NCBI RefSeq assembly: GCF_021655555.1 | Contig: NZ_AP023086.1 | Location: forward strand, 2,138,685-2,202,684 | Direction: 5' to 3' | Origin: Marinagarivorans cellulosilyticus | GTDB lineage: Bacteria > Pseudomonadota > Gammaproteobacteria > Pseudomonadales > Cellvibrionaceae | DNA: 64,000 nucleotides | Shown: piece after piece, positions 9,141 to 19,586 of the stretch | Position numbering within the stretch: position 1 is the stretch's first letter | How the letters are laid out: every line of letters starts with the position of its first letter | Made by a program: the position numbers and the translations under genes | Notes under the pieces: generated by a model | The model's input: only the letters and a program-made list of their open reading frames with translations | Database searches by the model: none | Told to the model about the DNA's origin: nothing

Positions 9141-9169
9141 AAAACGCCTGCTATGCAGGCGTTTTTTTT
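9141..9169 (+). terminator. Terminator after the glycine-rich gene
   Basis: AAAACGCCTGC-TAT-GCAGGCGTTTTTTTT, 17 bases after the stop codon: a GC-rich stem followed by eight T. Confidence 0.92.
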
Positions 9170-9239
9170 GCCTGCCTCGTCCTCCCTTATAACTGAATGG
9201 CTGTTAGTGACGACAAAACCTATGCATTCGACTCGCTTC

Positions 9240-9305
9240 GCGCCAAAATAGTGCGCCGATGCATTTTGGTGCGCGCAAGGTGTTTTTTTTGGTGCCTTGT
9301 GGTGC
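9240..9305 (+). promoter_or_regulatory. Cluster of NtrC-like sites upstream of the TorF-like porin gene
   Basis: GCGCCAAAATAGTGCGC (9240-9256) is, in reverse complement, close to the NtrC site GCACTATTTTGGTGC. GATGCATTTTGGTGC (9258-9272) and GGTGCCTTGTGGTGC (9291-9305) keep strong right half-sites. They lie about 65-130 bases upstream of the sigma-54-like promoter at 9371. Judged by eye only. Confidence 0.5.
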
Positions 9306-9370
9306 GCTTGGGTGTTGGGTCTTGTTGGTGATTTTTGTGTAACCTATTGAATTGTATTGCTTTTATTTTG

Positions 9371-9387
9371 TTGGCAAACATCCTGCT
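9371..9387 (+). promoter_or_regulatory. Candidate sigma-54 promoter for the TorF-like porin/glnK/amtB block
   Basis: TTGGCAAACATCCTGCT has GG-N10-GC spacing (GG 9373-9374, GC 9385-9386) and the same CTGCT -12 half as the urtA element. The porin ATG lies 77 bases downstream. Confidence 0.55.
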
Positions 9388-9463
9388 ATAGCTCAGGCAC
9401 AATACTGCGGACACCGTAGTTAGATTTTAAAACAATATTGCTATCACTCTTGGAGAAAACATT

Positions 9464-10177
9464 ATGAAATTGAGTAAAACTCTTATCGCTTCATCTGTTG
9501 CTGCTGTAATGGCTGCTGGTGTAATGGCTCCTGCGCAAGCAGAAGTTGAAGTCGGCGCTTCGGTTGGTGTGGCTAGCACTTACTTGTGGCGTGGTGCCGA
9601 TCTGGGATCAGGCACTCCTGCTGTATCTGGTGATTTGAACGTTAGTGCTGCTGGTTTCTATGCCGGTATTTGGGGGTCTTCTGGTGATACCGGAGCTGGA
9701 ACAGAATATGACTTGTATGCTGGCTATGGTGGTTCTGTTGGCGATTTTTCTTATGACTTAAGTGTATGGAGTTATAACTATCCGACGGGCGCTGGGTACA
9801 CGGATGATAATGAAACTGATTTCACTGATTGGACTGACGCTGTAGTGAGCTTGGGCTACGGTCCTATGAGTTTTGCTGCTTACATTCCCGTTGGTAAAGA
9901 TAATAGCTCAGGTGATTATATGTACTACACGTTGGGTGCTGATATTGGTGCATTCTCGTTATTAGTCGGCATGCATTCGGATGATGTTGGCGGCGGCGGC
10001 GCTGTTGGTCAGTGTGCACCTGAAGATGCTGGTGAAGCATGTAGCCCAGTGCATTTGAATGTAAGCTATGCCTATAACGATAACCTCTCATTTACAGTTA
10101 GTCAGTTCATCGCCGATGAGTCTGATGATGATGATATGAAGTTTGTGGTTTCTTACACCCTACCTTTAGGCGAATAA
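9464..10177 (+). CDS. TorF-type putative porin (Gcw_chp family)
   Basis: Outer-membrane beta-barrel of the family with the motif VGASVGVASTYLWRGADLG near the mature N-terminus. A signal peptide ends at APAQAEVEV. Alternating hydrophobic strands continue to a C-terminal strand (MKFVVSYTLPLGE). Length 237 is normal. This family often sits directly before glnK-amtB in gammaproteobacteria, and here the gap to glnK is 82 bases with a hairpin between. It may let small nitrogen compounds cross the outer membrane; substrate unknown. GGAGAAAACATT precedes the ATG. Confidence 0.85.
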   Translation: MKLSKTLIASSVAAVMAAGVMAPAQAEVEVGASVGVASTYLWRGADLGSGTPAVSGDLNVSAAGFYAGIWGSSGDTGAGTEYDLYAGYGGSVGDFSYDLSVWSYNYPTGAGYTDDNETDFTDWTDAVVSLGYGPMSFAAYIPVGKDNSSGDYMYYTLGADIGAFSLLVGMHSDDVGGGGAVGQCAPEDAGEACSPVHLNVSYAYNDNLSFTVSQFIADESDDDDMKFVVSYTLPLGE

Positions 10178-10188
10178 TTTCAACCCAA

Positions 10189-10217
10189 CCGCTCAGCATT
10201 AGCTGAGCGGTTTATTT
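10189..10217 (+). terminator. Hairpin terminator between porin gene and glnK
   Basis: CCGCTCAGC-ATTA-GCTGAGCGG followed by TTTATTTTT. The T-run is broken by an A, so partial read-through into glnK is possible. Confidence 0.75.
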
Positions 10218-10223
10218 TTATAA

Positions 10224-10598
<375 letters not shown>

Positions 10599-10621
10599 TT
10601 TCGACGTTTCCGGAGATAACA

Positions 10622-11857
10622 ATGGAAAACCAAATATTTGAATTGCAGTACGCCTTAGACACGTTCTATTTTTTGATCTGCGGTGCACTGGTTATGTGGA
10701 TGGCGGCTGGCTTTGCCATGCTGGAATCGGGCTTGGTTCGCTCGAAAAACACCACAGAAATCTTAACTAAAAACGTGGCTTTGTATGCCATCGCTTGCAC
10801 TATGTACTTTGTGTGCGGTTACGCGATTATGTACGGCGGCGATATCTTTTTGTCTGGTATTACTGGTGACGGCGTTGCTGGCGCTGATGAGCCTGCTACT
10901 TACGCACCGTCGGCAGACTTCTTCTTCCAGGTTGTTTTCGTTGCTACGGCAATGTCGATTGTTTCTGGTGCTGTTGCTGAGCGTATGAAGCTTTGGGCCT
11001 TCTTGGCTTTCGCCGTTGTAATGACTGGTTTCATCTACCCAATGGAAGGTAGCTGGACTTGGGGCGGTAATGCTGTGTTTGGCATGTACACCTTGGGTGA
11101 TATGGGCTTCTCTGATTTCGCGGGTTCTGGCATTGTTCACATGGCGGGCGCCGCTGCTGCGCTTTCAGGCGTACTTGTACTAGGCGCACGTAAAGGCAAA
11201 TATGGCGCTAACGGCAGTGTTAATGCTATTCCTGGTTCTAACTTACCATTGGCTACCTTGGGTATGTTCATCCTTTGGATGGGCTGGTTCGGCTTTAACG
11301 GTGGCTCTGTATTGGCAACTGCCAGCGTAGAAAGCGCCAACTCTGTAGCGGTGGTATTTATGAATACTAACGCAGCAGCAGCGGGTGGCTTGGTTGCGGC
11401 GCTATTGGTTGCACGCATTATGTTCGGTAAGGCCGACTTAACGATGGCGCTTAACGGTGCGCTGGCTGGTTTGGTCGCAATTACTGCTGAGCCATCTACG
11501 CCATCGGCATTACAGGCTACATTGTTTGGTGCTATAGGCGGTGTGTTGGTGGTATTTAGCATCTTGTTCCTAGATAAGCTAAAAATTGATGACCCCGTTG
11601 GTGCTATTTCTGTTCACGGTGTTGTTGGCTTGTTGGGCTTATTGTTGGTGCCAATCACTAACGACGGTTCAAGCTTTAGCGGTCAAATTGTTGGTGCTTT
11701 AACCATCTTTGTTTGGGTCTTCGTAACCAGCTTAATTGTTTGGTTTGCTATCAAAGCCATCATTGGAGTGCGTGTTAGCGAAGAAGAAGAGTTCGAAGGT
11801 GTGGATATCGCCGAGTGCGGTATGGAAGCTTACCCAGAGTTTACTGGCGGTAAGTAA
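10622..11857 (+). CDS. amtB: Ammonium transporter AmtB
   Basis: Trimeric inner-membrane ammonium channel of the Amt/Rh family. The 411-residue protein has about eleven membrane helices and shows the conserved DFAGSGIVHMAGAAAALSG block with the first pore His, WMGWFGFNGGS, NTNAAAAGG and ISVHGVVGLLG with the twin pore His. The C-terminal cytoplasmic tail GVRVSEEEEFEGVDIAECGMEAYPEF is the part that contacts GlnK. Its partner glnK is directly upstream. Confidence 0.97.
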   Translation: MENQIFELQYALDTFYFLICGALVMWMAAGFAMLESGLVRSKNTTEILTKNVALYAIACTMYFVCGYAIMYGGDIFLSGITGDGVAGADEPATYAPSADFFFQVVFVATAMSIVSGAVAERMKLWAFLAFAVVMTGFIYPMEGSWTWGGNAVFGMYTLGDMGFSDFAGSGIVHMAGAAAALSGVLVLGARKGKYGANGSVNAIPGSNLPLATLGMFILWMGWFGFNGGSVLATASVESANSVAVVFMNTNAAAAGGLVAALLVARIMFGKADLTMALNGALAGLVAITAEPSTPSALQATLFGAIGGVLVVFSILFLDKLKIDDPVGAISVHGVVGLLGLLLVPITNDGSSFSGQIVGALTIFVWVFVTSLIVWFAIKAIIGVRVSEEEEFEGVDIAECGMEAYPEFTGGK

Positions 11858-11916
11858 GTTTGTAGGGCAAAACGTAGGTTTTGCCCTTTCCCTTTCATTG
11901 GTTGTAGTTAAATTTT

Positions 11917-11948
11917 GCGGTCGAGCTTGTGCTCGGCCGCTTTTTTTT
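11917..11948 (+). terminator. Terminator after amtB
   Basis: GCGGTCGAGC-TTGT-GCTCGGCCGC (one G-T pair) followed by eight T. Confidence 0.9.
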
Positions 11949-12012
11949 GTTTGTTTGTTAGGATAATTTGCCTTCTCTTGGTGCTGTGTTGTAGATTGGA
12001 GCCCGCAGAGTA

Positions 12013-12029
12013 TGCACCGCTTGGGTGCT
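12013..12029 (+). promoter_or_regulatory. NtrC-type dyad just upstream of the second glnK
   Basis: TGCACC-GCTTG-GGTGCT is a near-perfect TGCACC-N5-GGTGCA dyad, 32 bases before the ATG. No GG-N10-GC promoter is visible between it and the gene, so its role is unclear: a repressor-like site, an enhancer for another promoter, or chance. Confidence 0.4.
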
Positions 12030-12049
12030 CAATAATAAAACTATGATAA

Positions 12050-12400
<351 letters not shown>

Positions 12401-12428
12401 GTAATGGTCGGTATTACCTTGTTGTCCC

Positions 12429-12452
12429 CAAAGCCCCGTTAAGGGGCTTTTT
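12429..12452 (+). terminator. Terminator after the second glnK
   Basis: AAAGCCCC-GTTA-GGGGCTTTTTT, 29 bases after the stop. Confidence 0.9.
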
Positions 12453-12676
12453 TGTGGCCGCAATTAATAAAACTGAAGGGCGTTTATCGGCTGTTTGCCT
12501 GCGTTAATCGGCGTAATGTCTGCAAATAGCAAAGTGTTTAGTTCGTTGCAAAAGTTAGTAAAAAACAAGCTAAGAAAATTATCAGAATTGCTGGCTAGCC
12601 TTTAATGGGTCATCTATAAATAATCAGCGAATCGGATGTTTGTCTGTTAATTTTGTTTTTTGGCGTAGGAAATACT

Positions 12677-12919
12677 ATGAGCGATGAATATGATGATGTA
12701 TTAGATAATGATGCCTCCTCTGATACTGTTAGTAGTGACATGGAGGCGGTTAATAGTATTGAGTCTAGTGATGCTGAACGTGAGCGCGCGCGGTTACAGT
12801 TGGAAGCTGATATCGAAGCTTTCTTGGCAAATGGTGGCCAGATTCAATCGGTTGATGTGAATGTTATGGCTGACCCGCCAAAGCGGCCACAGTCTAACTA
12901 CGGTGGCCAGCCTATATAG
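12677..12919 (+). CDS. sutA: SutA-like RNA polymerase-associated regulator
   Basis: 80-residue acidic protein: a disordered Asp/Ser/Glu N-terminal half, a central helix (ERERARLQLEADIEAFLANGGQ) and the C-terminal block VMADPPKRPQSNYGGQPI. The helix followed by ADPPK.P.S.YG..PI is what I recall of Pseudomonas SutA, which binds RNA polymerase and boosts rRNA and other transcription in slow growth. The SutA gene also lies near glnK-amtB there. The ATG at 12677, with GTAGGAAA upstream, is chosen over an earlier codon at 12653. Assigned from memory of the motif and synteny. Confidence 0.75.
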   Translation: MSDEYDDVLDNDASSDTVSSDMEAVNSIESSDAERERARLQLEADIEAFLANGGQIQSVDVNVMADPPKRPQSNYGGQPI

Positions 12920-12968
12920 GTCATCATAACCCTAGGGGGCGCGGTTTCTAGGGTTATGAGTTAACGTT

Positions 12969-12996
12969 AAAGGTCGAAGCTTGCTTCGGCCTTTTT
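12969..12996 (+). terminator. Terminator after sutA
   Basis: AAAGGTCGAAGC-TT-GCTTCGGCCTTTTT (one G-T pair), about 50 bases after the stop. Confidence 0.85.
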
Positions 12997-13106
12997 GCGT
13001 TTAAGGGGTGGTTGTTGATCTTAATATTGCGCTGTACCGTACAAGCGTCTATTAGGTTATTTATTGTTAGCGCTTTTTTCGGTGAACCTTGAGGGATTGA
13101 TTGACT

Positions 13107-14066
13107 ATGAATGATGAAAAAGGGCAAAAAATACCAATAGGTATATCGGCATGTTTATTAGGTGAGGAAGTAAGGTACAACGGCGGGCACAAGCGTTCGG
13201 TATTTTGCATCCGCGATTTGGCGCCTTATTTCGACTACCAACCCGTTTGCCCTGAAGTGGCGATTGGTTTAGGTATTCCTCGCCCAGCTATCCGCCTACA
13301 GGGCGACTTTGATGCTCCGCGTGTTGTAGGCAGTGGCGACAATACTATTGATGTTACTGATGAATTAAGTCGCTACAGCGTTGACCAAGCGGGAATGGGC
13401 GCCGAATTAAGTGGCTTTATCTTCATGAAAAACTCTCCCAGCTGTGGCTTGTACAGTGCCAAGGTGTATACCGATAAGGGCGTCCACCCGAAAAAACGCT
13501 CGGGTATCTTTGCTGCTGAGTTGGTGAAGGCTAATCCTAATTTGCCCGTCGAGGAAGAGGGGCGTTTGAACGACCCTGTTCTACGTGAAAGCTTTATAGC
13601 GCGCGTCTTTGTATACCACGAAATACGTATGCAGGCTAAAGAGGGGAAAAGCGCAGCTAAGCTGGTGGCCCTGCATTCACGTTTGAAATATTTTGTTATG
13701 TCTTATGGCAACCCCATTTATAAAAAACTCGGGCAGTTAGTGGCGAATGCGGGGGTTGGTGATATTGATCATGTTTGGGATGAGTATGTCAGTGAGCTAA
13801 TGGCGGGCACGCGCAAAGCCCCCAACCATAAAGGGCATAGTAATGTTTTGTATCACCTATTGGGGTATTTGAATGAGGAGGTGTCTGGGCCTTTTCGGCA
13901 AGAGCTAGTTGATGCCATTGAGGAGTATCGCCAGCGTCAGGTGCCATTGGCTGTTCCTATGAAGTTGTTGGGGCATTATTTGGATCATTATGCGAGCGAT
14001 TATATTCGGCAGCAATTTTATCTGCGGCCACATCCGCGGGCGCTTGGTTTAAGAAATGCACTGTAA
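13107..14066 (+). CDS. DUF523 plus DUF1722 (YbgA-like) protein
   Basis: 319-residue two-domain protein. The N-terminal DUF523 half (about 1-150) has conserved Cys motifs SACLLGEEVRYNG, VCPEVAIGLG and NSPSCGLYSAKVY. The C-terminal DUF1722 half (about 185-300) is helical with LKYFVMSYGNPIYKKLGQLVA and HVLGY-type blocks. This fusion is common in gammaproteobacteria, sometimes near photolyase genes. The clustered Cys suggest metal or Fe-S binding, but the biochemical role is not established. GAGGGA precedes the ATG at 13107. It is a lone gene. Confidence 0.85.
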   Translation: MNDEKGQKIPIGISACLLGEEVRYNGGHKRSVFCIRDLAPYFDYQPVCPEVAIGLGIPRPAIRLQGDFDAPRVVGSGDNTIDVTDELSRYSVDQAGMGAELSGFIFMKNSPSCGLYSAKVYTDKGVHPKKRSGIFAAELVKANPNLPVEEEGRLNDPVLRESFIARVFVYHEIRMQAKEGKSAAKLVALHSRLKYFVMSYGNPIYKKLGQLVANAGVGDIDHVWDEYVSELMAGTRKAPNHKGHSNVLYHLLGYLNEEVSGPFRQELVDAIEEYRQRQVPLAVPMKLLGHYLDHYASDYIRQQFYLRPHPRALGLRNAL

Positions 14067-14128
14067 GTGTATTGTTTGAACGTAATGTAAGTGTCTGAGC
14101 CATAATACAAAAAAATATCACAAAGTGG

Positions 14129-14157
14129 TTGACGTGATAGGCCGACATCTCTAATAT
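14129..14157 (+). promoter_or_regulatory. Sigma-70 promoter of initiator tRNA
   Basis: TTGACG (14129-14134), 17-base spacer, TAATAT (14152-14157): near-consensus boxes with ideal spacing, 46 bases upstream of the tRNA. Confidence 0.8.
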
Positions 14158-14203
14158 GCGCCCCATCGGAAGGGCACTAGCCCAGAAGATAGAGGAATGC
14201 AGG

Positions 14204-14280
<77 letters not shown>

Positions 14281-14310
14281 ATTCTAAGCAAGTTTTTTGC
14301 TTAGTCGAGA

Positions 14311-14355
14311 AAACCCAGAATAAGCGTTTTTTTGACGATTATTCTGGGTTTTTTT
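14311..14355 (+). terminator. Terminator after tRNA-fMet
   Basis: AACCCAGAATAA and TTATTCTGGGTT form a 12-bp stem around a T-rich loop, followed by seven T. A smaller AAGCAA/TTGCTT hairpin precedes it at about 14286-14302. Confidence 0.85.
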
Positions 14356-14544
14356 GTGCCTGTCTATTTTTCGAGGCTGCTGTATTAGCTTGTGTATCAG
14401 GCGCATGGCGGTCCAGTTGTTGAAAAAGTAGGCGGTTGCTGGGTTGGCGTCTTGCTATAAGTGGTTTAGGTCACTATAATTCGCGCCGATTGCAGTTCAA
14501 TATCTAGTGTTTGTTTGAGTGTCTTCTCCTCCGCTAGATTGTTT

Positions 14545-14568
14545 TTAACCCCTATATGGGGTTTTTTA
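14545..14568 (+). terminator. Leader hairpin terminator 1 upstream of rimP
   Basis: AACCCC-TATAT-GGGGTTTTTT, with six T after a 6-bp stem; possible transcription attenuator. Confidence 0.65.
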
Positions 14569-14623
14569 TTATCTGGATTAAAGCACATACGCTTAGTGAT
14601 ATGCGCTAGAAAACCAGAAAGAT

Positions 14624-14647
14624 GATGGGCTATAGGCCCATTTTTTA
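14624..14647 (+). terminator. Leader hairpin terminator 2 upstream of rimP
   Basis: ATGGGC-CTATA-type loop-GCCCAT followed by TTTTTTA, less than 60 bases after the previous one. Confidence 0.65.
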
Positions 14648-14740
14648 TTTGTTCTTTAAAGTGTACCTAGGTCCCGCAGCACTAATTGTGTTTATAGAGT
14701 GATTTAGCGCACGTGTTCAAACAGAGTATTAATCAACTAT

Positions 14741-15199
14741 ATGGCATCTATTCAGCAGCGTTTAGAAGACTTGCTCGGTCCGGTTGTGGCCTCGCTTGGG
14801 TGTGAATTATGGGGCTTAGAATATATGCCTCAGGGTAAGCACCGCGCCGTACTCCGTATTTATATCGATAAGCCTGAAGGCATTGGCGTTGAAGATTGTG
14901 AAAACGTTAGTCGGCAGTCTAGTAGTGTCCTCGATGTAGAAGACCCAATTAGTGGTGAATATGTACTGGAAGTTTCGTCTCCTGGTATGGATCGCCCGCT
15001 CTTTAAGCTTGAGCAATTTGCATTGAGTGTTGGTGAAAAAGCCAGCATCCGTCTGCGAATCGCTTTTGACGGTCGTCGTAATTTTAAAGGCCTTTTAAAA
15101 GGAGTCGAAAACGATGAAGTCGTTTTAGAGGCCGATGGCGAAGAGTACCTACTTCCTTTTGAACTAATCGATAAAGCAAATATTATCCCCCGCTTTTAG
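14741..15199 (+). CDS. rimP: Ribosome maturation factor RimP
   Basis: Needed for assembly of the 30S subunit. 152 residues with the family blocks [36 protein letters not shown] and the strongly conserved [15 protein letters not shown]. First protein gene of the rimP-nusA-infB-rbfA-truB-rpsO-pnp operon. The ribosome site ahead of the ATG is weak. Confidence 0.97.
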   Translation: MASIQQRLEDLLGPVVASLGCELWGLEYMPQGKHRAVLRIYIDKPEGIGVEDCENVSRQSSSVLDVEDPISGEYVLEVSSPGMDRPLFKLEQFALSVGEKASIRLRIAFDGRRNFKGLLKGVENDEVVLEADGEEYLLPFELIDKANIIPRF

Positions 15200-15220
15200 G
15201 GACTGATGCAGAGGCTTTCC

Positions 15221-16717
15221 ATGAAAAATAAAGAAATTTTATTGGTTGCAGATGCGGTATCTAACGAGAAAGGCGTCGACCGTGAAGTGATTTTCCAAGC
15301 CATTGAATTGGCTTTGGCTTCAGCGGCAAAAAAACGTTTTGATGAAGAATCCGACATTATTGTAACTATTGATCGTAAAACTGGCGACTACATTACTGAG
15401 CGTCGCTGGGAAGTGATGGCTGATGATGTGATGGCTGAGCTGGGTACCCAGTTCACCACCGAAGAAGCGCATGAAAAAGATACATCGCTCAAAGTGGGCG
15501 ATATTTACAGCGAAGTGATTGATAACGCCGAATTTGGCCGCATTGCCGCGCAAACGGCGAAGCAGGTGATTGTGCAAAAAGTGCGCGAGGCAGAGCGCGC
15601 ACAAATTGTCGATATGTATCGCGACCAAGTCGGTGAGCTGGTATCGGGCACTGTTAAAAAAGTGACACGTGACAATATTATTGTAGACCTTGGCGGTAAC
15701 GCAGAAGGTTTACTGCCTCGCGACCAGCTAGTTGGGCGCGAAATTTTCCGCATGAATGACCGTGTGCGTGCCATTTTATTGGATATCCGCAGCGAAACTC
15801 GCGGGCCGCAGCTTTTCCTAAGCCGCTCGTGCCCACAAATGCTGGTTGAGCTGTTTAAAATTGAAGTGCCAGAAATCGCTGAGGAAGTTATCGAACTTCG
15901 CGGCGCGGCGCGTGACCCAGGTTCGCGCGCAAAAATCGCTGTTTACACCAACGATGGCCGTATCGACCCTGTAGGTGCTTGTGTGGGGATGCGTGGTTCG
16001 CGTGTGCAGGCGGTATCTAACGAGCTTGCTAGCGAGCGTATCGATATTATTTTGTGGGACGAAAATCCTGCTCAGTTTGTAATTAATGGCATGGCGCCTG
16101 CTGAAATCGAATCGATTGTTATCGACGAAGATACCAACAGTATGGATGTTGCCGTTGCAGAAGAAGGCTTGGCGCAAGCGATTGGTCGCGGTGGCCAAAA
16201 CGTGCGCTTGGCATCTGAGCTAACAGGCTGGGAAATCAACGTCATGAGCGTTGATCAGTGGAACGAAAAGCAACAATCGGAAACAGGCAGCGTTATTGAT
16301 ACCTTTATGGAGGCGCTGGATGTTGAAGAGGAAGTTGCTGAAGTATTGGTAGAAGAAGGTTTTACCACGCTAGAAGAAGTGGCTTATGTTCCGCTTGAAG
16401 AGTTTTTGGCAATTGACGGTTTTGATGAGGATGTCGCCGAAGAGCTGCGAAGCCGAGCCAAAGATGCCTTGCTAACCAAAGCGCTAGCTGCGGAAGAGGA
16501 ACTCGATAAAACCGAGCCTGCAGAAGACCTTTTAACAATGGAAGGTATGGATAGGGCTTTAGCCTTCACGTTGGCAAAACGTGGGGTGATTTGTATGGAA
16601 GACCTTGCTGAGCAGTCGGTAGACGAGCTTATGGAAGTGGATGGTATGGATGAAGAACGCGCGGCCGCTTTGATTATGAAAGCCCGCGAACCCTGGTTTG
16701 CCCAGGAAGATGAATAA
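15221..16717 (+). CDS. nusA: Transcription termination/antitermination factor NusA
   Basis: Binds RNA polymerase and RNA and modulates pausing, termination and antitermination. The 498-residue protein has the N-terminal polymerase-binding domain, an S1 domain (about 135-200, [16 protein letters not shown]), KH domains ([32 protein letters not shown]) and two C-terminal acidic repeats typical of gammaproteobacteria ([37 protein letters not shown]). The ATG at 15221, with AGAGG upstream, is chosen over an upstream in-frame start at 15206. Confidence 0.97.
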   Translation: MKNKEILLVADAVSNEKGVDREVIFQAIELALASAAKKRFDEESDIIVTIDRKTGDYITERRWEVMADDVMAELGTQFTTEEAHEKDTSLKVGDIYSEVIDNAEFGRIAAQTAKQVIVQKVREAERAQIVDMYRDQVGELVSGTVKKVTRDNIIVDLGGNAEGLLPRDQLVGREIFRMNDRVRAILLDIRSETRGPQLFLSRSCPQMLVELFKIEVPEIAEEVIELRGAARDPGSRAKIAVYTNDGRIDPVGACVGMRGSRVQAVSNELASERIDIILWDENPAQFVINGMAPAEIESIVIDEDTNSMDVAVAEEGLAQAIGRGGQNVRLASELTGWEINVMSVDQWNEKQQSETGSVIDTFMEALDVEEEVAEVLVEEGFTTLEEVAYVPLEEFLAIDGFDEDVAEELRSRAKDALLTKALAAEEELDKTEPAEDLLTMEGMDRALAFTLAKRGVICMEDLAEQSVDELMEVDGMDEERAAALIMKAREPWFAQEDE

Positions 16718-16737
16718 GTAACGACAGAGGAATTAAA

Positions 16738-19569
16738 ATGGCAGAAGTAATCGTAAGCGAGCTCGCCAAGTCCGTCGGCACCTCCGTCGAGCGTTTGTTA
16801 ACGCAAATGGGGCAGGCAGGTTTGTCTCAATCGTCGGCCGACGATGTGGTATCTGACGAAGAAAAACAAAAGTTGCTCGGTTTTTTGAAAACTGTGCACG
16901 GTGGTGAAGCGGCAGAAGCTCCGAAGAAAATCACACTTAAGCGCAAAACAACAAGTACGCTCAAAACGGGTAGCGGCTCTAGTCGCAAGACCGTTAATGT
17001 AGAAGTGCGTAAAAAGCGCACCTATGTTAAGCGCGATGAGGCCGCAGAAGAAACTGAAGTGGCTGAAGCTGTTGCACCAGCGCCGGTTGTTGAGCCTGAA
17101 GTCGAGGTGGTGCCCGAGGTTGTTGAAGCCCCTGTTGCCGCAGAAGAGCCTGCGCCAGTGGTTGAGGAACCTGTTGTTGAACCTGAGCCCGTTGAAGAAG
17201 AGCCAGTTGTGGCCGACGCGCCAGAGGAAACTGTTGCTGAGGTAGAAGAGCCTGTAGTTGAGGCTGAGCCTGAAGCAAAAGAAGAAAAACCGGCAGCTAA
17301 AAAACCTGCTCCTATTCGTTCTAGCTTTGTCGATGACGCCGAAATTTTGCGCCAACGCGCCTTGGCTCGCCGTAAAGCACAAGCCGAAGAAGAGCGCTTA
17401 GAGGTAGAGCGCAAGCGCGAAAAAGCCGAGGCTGAGCGTCAAAAAGCGGCAGACAAGCTCAAGAAAGTGAAGGCCGTTAAAAAGCCTGAAGAGGCGCCCC
17501 GGGTGGCAACCGCTGAAGAACTGGCGGCAAAAGTTGAAGCTGAAAAGCACAAGCACGGCAAGAAAAAAATCAAAGCCGAAGCGCCTATTGAAGCCGAAGA
17601 AGAAGTTAAAAAGCACAACAAGAAAGCCGGTAAGGCTATTAAGAAAACTGATGTGCCTGCACCTAAGAAAGGTTCAGCGGTACTGAGTTATCTGGATGAA
17701 GTTGACGAAGATCGTGGTGTTAAGCGGTCGCGTGGTGGCAAAAAACGCAACGAGCGTAAGACCATCAAAATTGCAAACAAACATGGCTTCCAAAAGCCCG
17801 CAGGCAAAATATTGCACGATGTGAAAATCCCTGAAAATATTCAGGTGTCTGAGCTTGCTCAGCGAATGAGCGTGAAAGGCGGCGAGATTGTTAAGCACCT
17901 AATGAAAATGGGTGTGATGGCAACGGTTAATCAAACTATCGAGCAAGAAGTTGCACAGCTCGTTGTTGAGGAAATGGGCCACAACCCTGTATTGATTAGC
18001 TCGGATGCGGTCGAAGAGGCTTTCCAATCTGAGATTATGCAGGCGACTACCGGTGAAGAAATTTCTCGTTCCGCTATTGTGACGGTAATGGGGCACGTGG
18101 ATCACGGTAAAACATCGCTTTTGGATTATATCCGTGAAGCGAAAGTGGCCTCGGGTGAAGCTGGCGGTATTACGCAGCACATTGGCGCCTACCGCGTATC
18201 TACTAGCCAAGGCGAGCTAGCCTTCTTAGACACACCTGGACACGCCGCGTTTACGGCAATGCGTGCACGTGGTGCAAAATGTACAGACGTTGTGATTCTT
18301 GTTGTCGCCGCAGACGATGGTGTAATGCCACAAACCGAAGAAGCTATTCAGCACGCTAAAGCCGCTGAAGTGCCTATGGTTGTTGCTATTAACAAGTGCG
18401 ACAAAGAATCTGCTGATCCTGATCGCGTGAAGAATGAGTTAGTTGCGAAAGGCGTTGTTCCGGATGATTGGGGCGGCGATACACAGTTTATCCAAGTTTC
18501 GGCACATACCGGCCAGGGCATCGATCAGCTACTAGAAGCTGTGGCGCTACAGGCTGAGATGCTAGAGCTTAAAGCCGAAGTAGGCGTGCCTGCGCGTGGT
18601 GTGGTGATTGAATCACGCATGGACAAAGGTCGTGGTGTTATTGCAACGCTGTTGGTTCAAAGCGGTACATTAAGCAGTGGCGATATCTTGCTTGCAGGTC
18701 AAAGCTTTGGTCGCGTACGCGCCATGAGTAATGAGCTTGGGCAAAGCGTAAAAGAGGCTGGGCCATCAACACCGGTAGAAATCTTAGGTTTGGCTAGTAC
18801 GCCAGAAGCCGGTGACGAGTTTGGTGTTGTGCCAGACGAGCGCAAAGCGCGTGAAGTGGCTGAGTTCCGTGCCGAGAAAGAGCGTCAAGAGCGCTTGTCG
18901 CGCCAGCAAGCGTCTAAGCTTGAAAACATGTTTGCCAATATGGGCGAAAATGGCGAGAAGAAAATCTTGCCGGTCGTTCTTAAGACCGATGTTCGCGGTT
19001 CGCTTGAAGCCATTTCTGCAGCGTTACTTGATATGGGTAATGGCGAAGTTGAAGTGAATATTGTGGGCGATGGCGTTGGCGGTATTACCGAAAACGATAT
19101 CAACTTGGCGTTAACATCCGGTGCCATTGTTGTTGGCTTTAATGTGCGAGCAGATGCAAGCGCCCGTAAAGTTGCCGAGCGCGAATCTATCGAATTGCGT
19201 TACTACAGCATCATTTACCAATTAATCGATGAGGTGAAGTCTGCTCTTAGCGGCATGTTGGCACCAGAGCGCGTTGAAGAAATTGTTGGTATTGCTGATG
19301 TGCGTGAAGTATTCCGTTCACCTAAGTTTGGTCAGGTGGCCGGCTGTATGGTGACTGAAGGTACTGTTTACCGTAATAAGCCAATTCGCGTATTGCGCGA
19401 TAACGTGGTGATTTTTGAAGGTGAGCTAGAATCGCTGCGCCGCTTTAAAGATGACGTGAACGAAGTACGCAACGGTACCGAGTGTGGTATCGGTGTGAAA
19501 AACTACGACGTTAAAGTGGGTGATCAAATCGAAGTCTTTGATGTGAAGGAGGTGGCGCGCGAGCTATAA
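16738..19569 (+). CDS. infB: Translation initiation factor IF-2
   Basis: GTPase that brings initiator fMet-tRNA to the 30S subunit. 943 residues. An IF2_N domain (1-50) is followed by a Pro/Glu/Val-rich low-complexity region (about 100-190) and a Lys/Glu/Ala-rich helix region (about 200-320). A second IF2_N segment follows, then the G domain from about residue 440 with [27 protein letters not shown] and NKCDK. The C-terminal fMet-binding domains are complete. GAGGAATTAAA precedes the ATG. The low-complexity region generates several spurious antisense frames. Confidence 0.98.
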   Translation: MAEVIVSELAKSVGTSVERLLTQMGQAGLSQSSADDVVSDEEKQKLLGFLKTVHGGEAAEAPKKITLKRKTTSTLKTGSGSSRKTVNVEVRKKRTYVKRDEAAEETEVAEAVAPAPVVEPEVEVVPEVVEAPVAAEEPAPVVEEPVVEPEPVEEEPVVADAPEETVAEVEEPVVEAEPEAKEEKPAAKKPAPIRSSFVDDAEILRQRALARRKAQAEEERLEVERKREKAEAERQKAADKLKKVKAVKKPEEAPRVATAEELAAKVEAEKHKHGKKKIKAEAPIEAEEEVKKHNKKAGKAIKKTDVPAPKKGSAVLSYLDEVDEDRGVKRSRGGKKRNERKTIKIANKHGFQKPAGKILHDVKIPENIQVSELAQRMSVKGGEIVKHLMKMGVMATVNQTIEQEVAQLVVEEMGHNPVLISSDAVEEAFQSEIMQATTGEEISRSAIVTVMGHVDHGKTSLLDYIREAKVASGEAGGITQHIGAYRVSTSQGELAFLDTPGHAAFTAMRARGAKCTDVVILVVAADDGVMPQTEEAIQHAKAAEVPMVVAINKCDKESADPDRVKNELVAKGVVPDDWGGDTQFIQVSAHTGQGIDQLLEAVALQAEMLELKAEVGVPARGVVIESRMDKGRGVIATLLVQSGTLSSGDILLAGQSFGRVRAMSNELGQSVKEAGPSTPVEILGLASTPEAGDEFGVVPDERKAREVAEFRAEKERQERLSRQQASKLENMFANMGENGEKKILPVVLKTDVRGSLEAISAALLDMGNGEVEVNIVGDGVGGITENDINLALTSGAIVVGFNVRADASARKVAERESIELRYYSIIYQLIDEVKSALSGMLAPERVEEIVGIADVREVFRSPKFGQVAGCMVTEGTVYRNKPIRVLRDNVVIFEGELESLRRFKDDVNEVRNGTECGIGVKNYDVKVGDQIEVFDVKEVAREL

Positions 19570-19586
19570 GCGCGCCTGCCTAATTT

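Larger units (their letters stand above)
14281..14740. other. Leader between tRNA-fMet and rimP
   Basis: About 460 bases with no gene. It holds the tRNA terminator and two further short terminators (14545-14568 and 14624-14647) before rimP. I see no clear sigma-70 promoter with confidence. Confidence 0.7.

Noticed and set aside
9388..9405. Second sigma-54-like element GGCACAATACTGC
   Set aside because: Spacing between GG and GC is nine, not ten.
16798..17414. Long antisense and alternate-frame ORFs in infB
   Set aside because: They mirror the Glu/Pro/Val/Ala-rich low-complexity part of IF-2 and have Ser/Thr-rich or Leu/Gln-rich artificial compositions.
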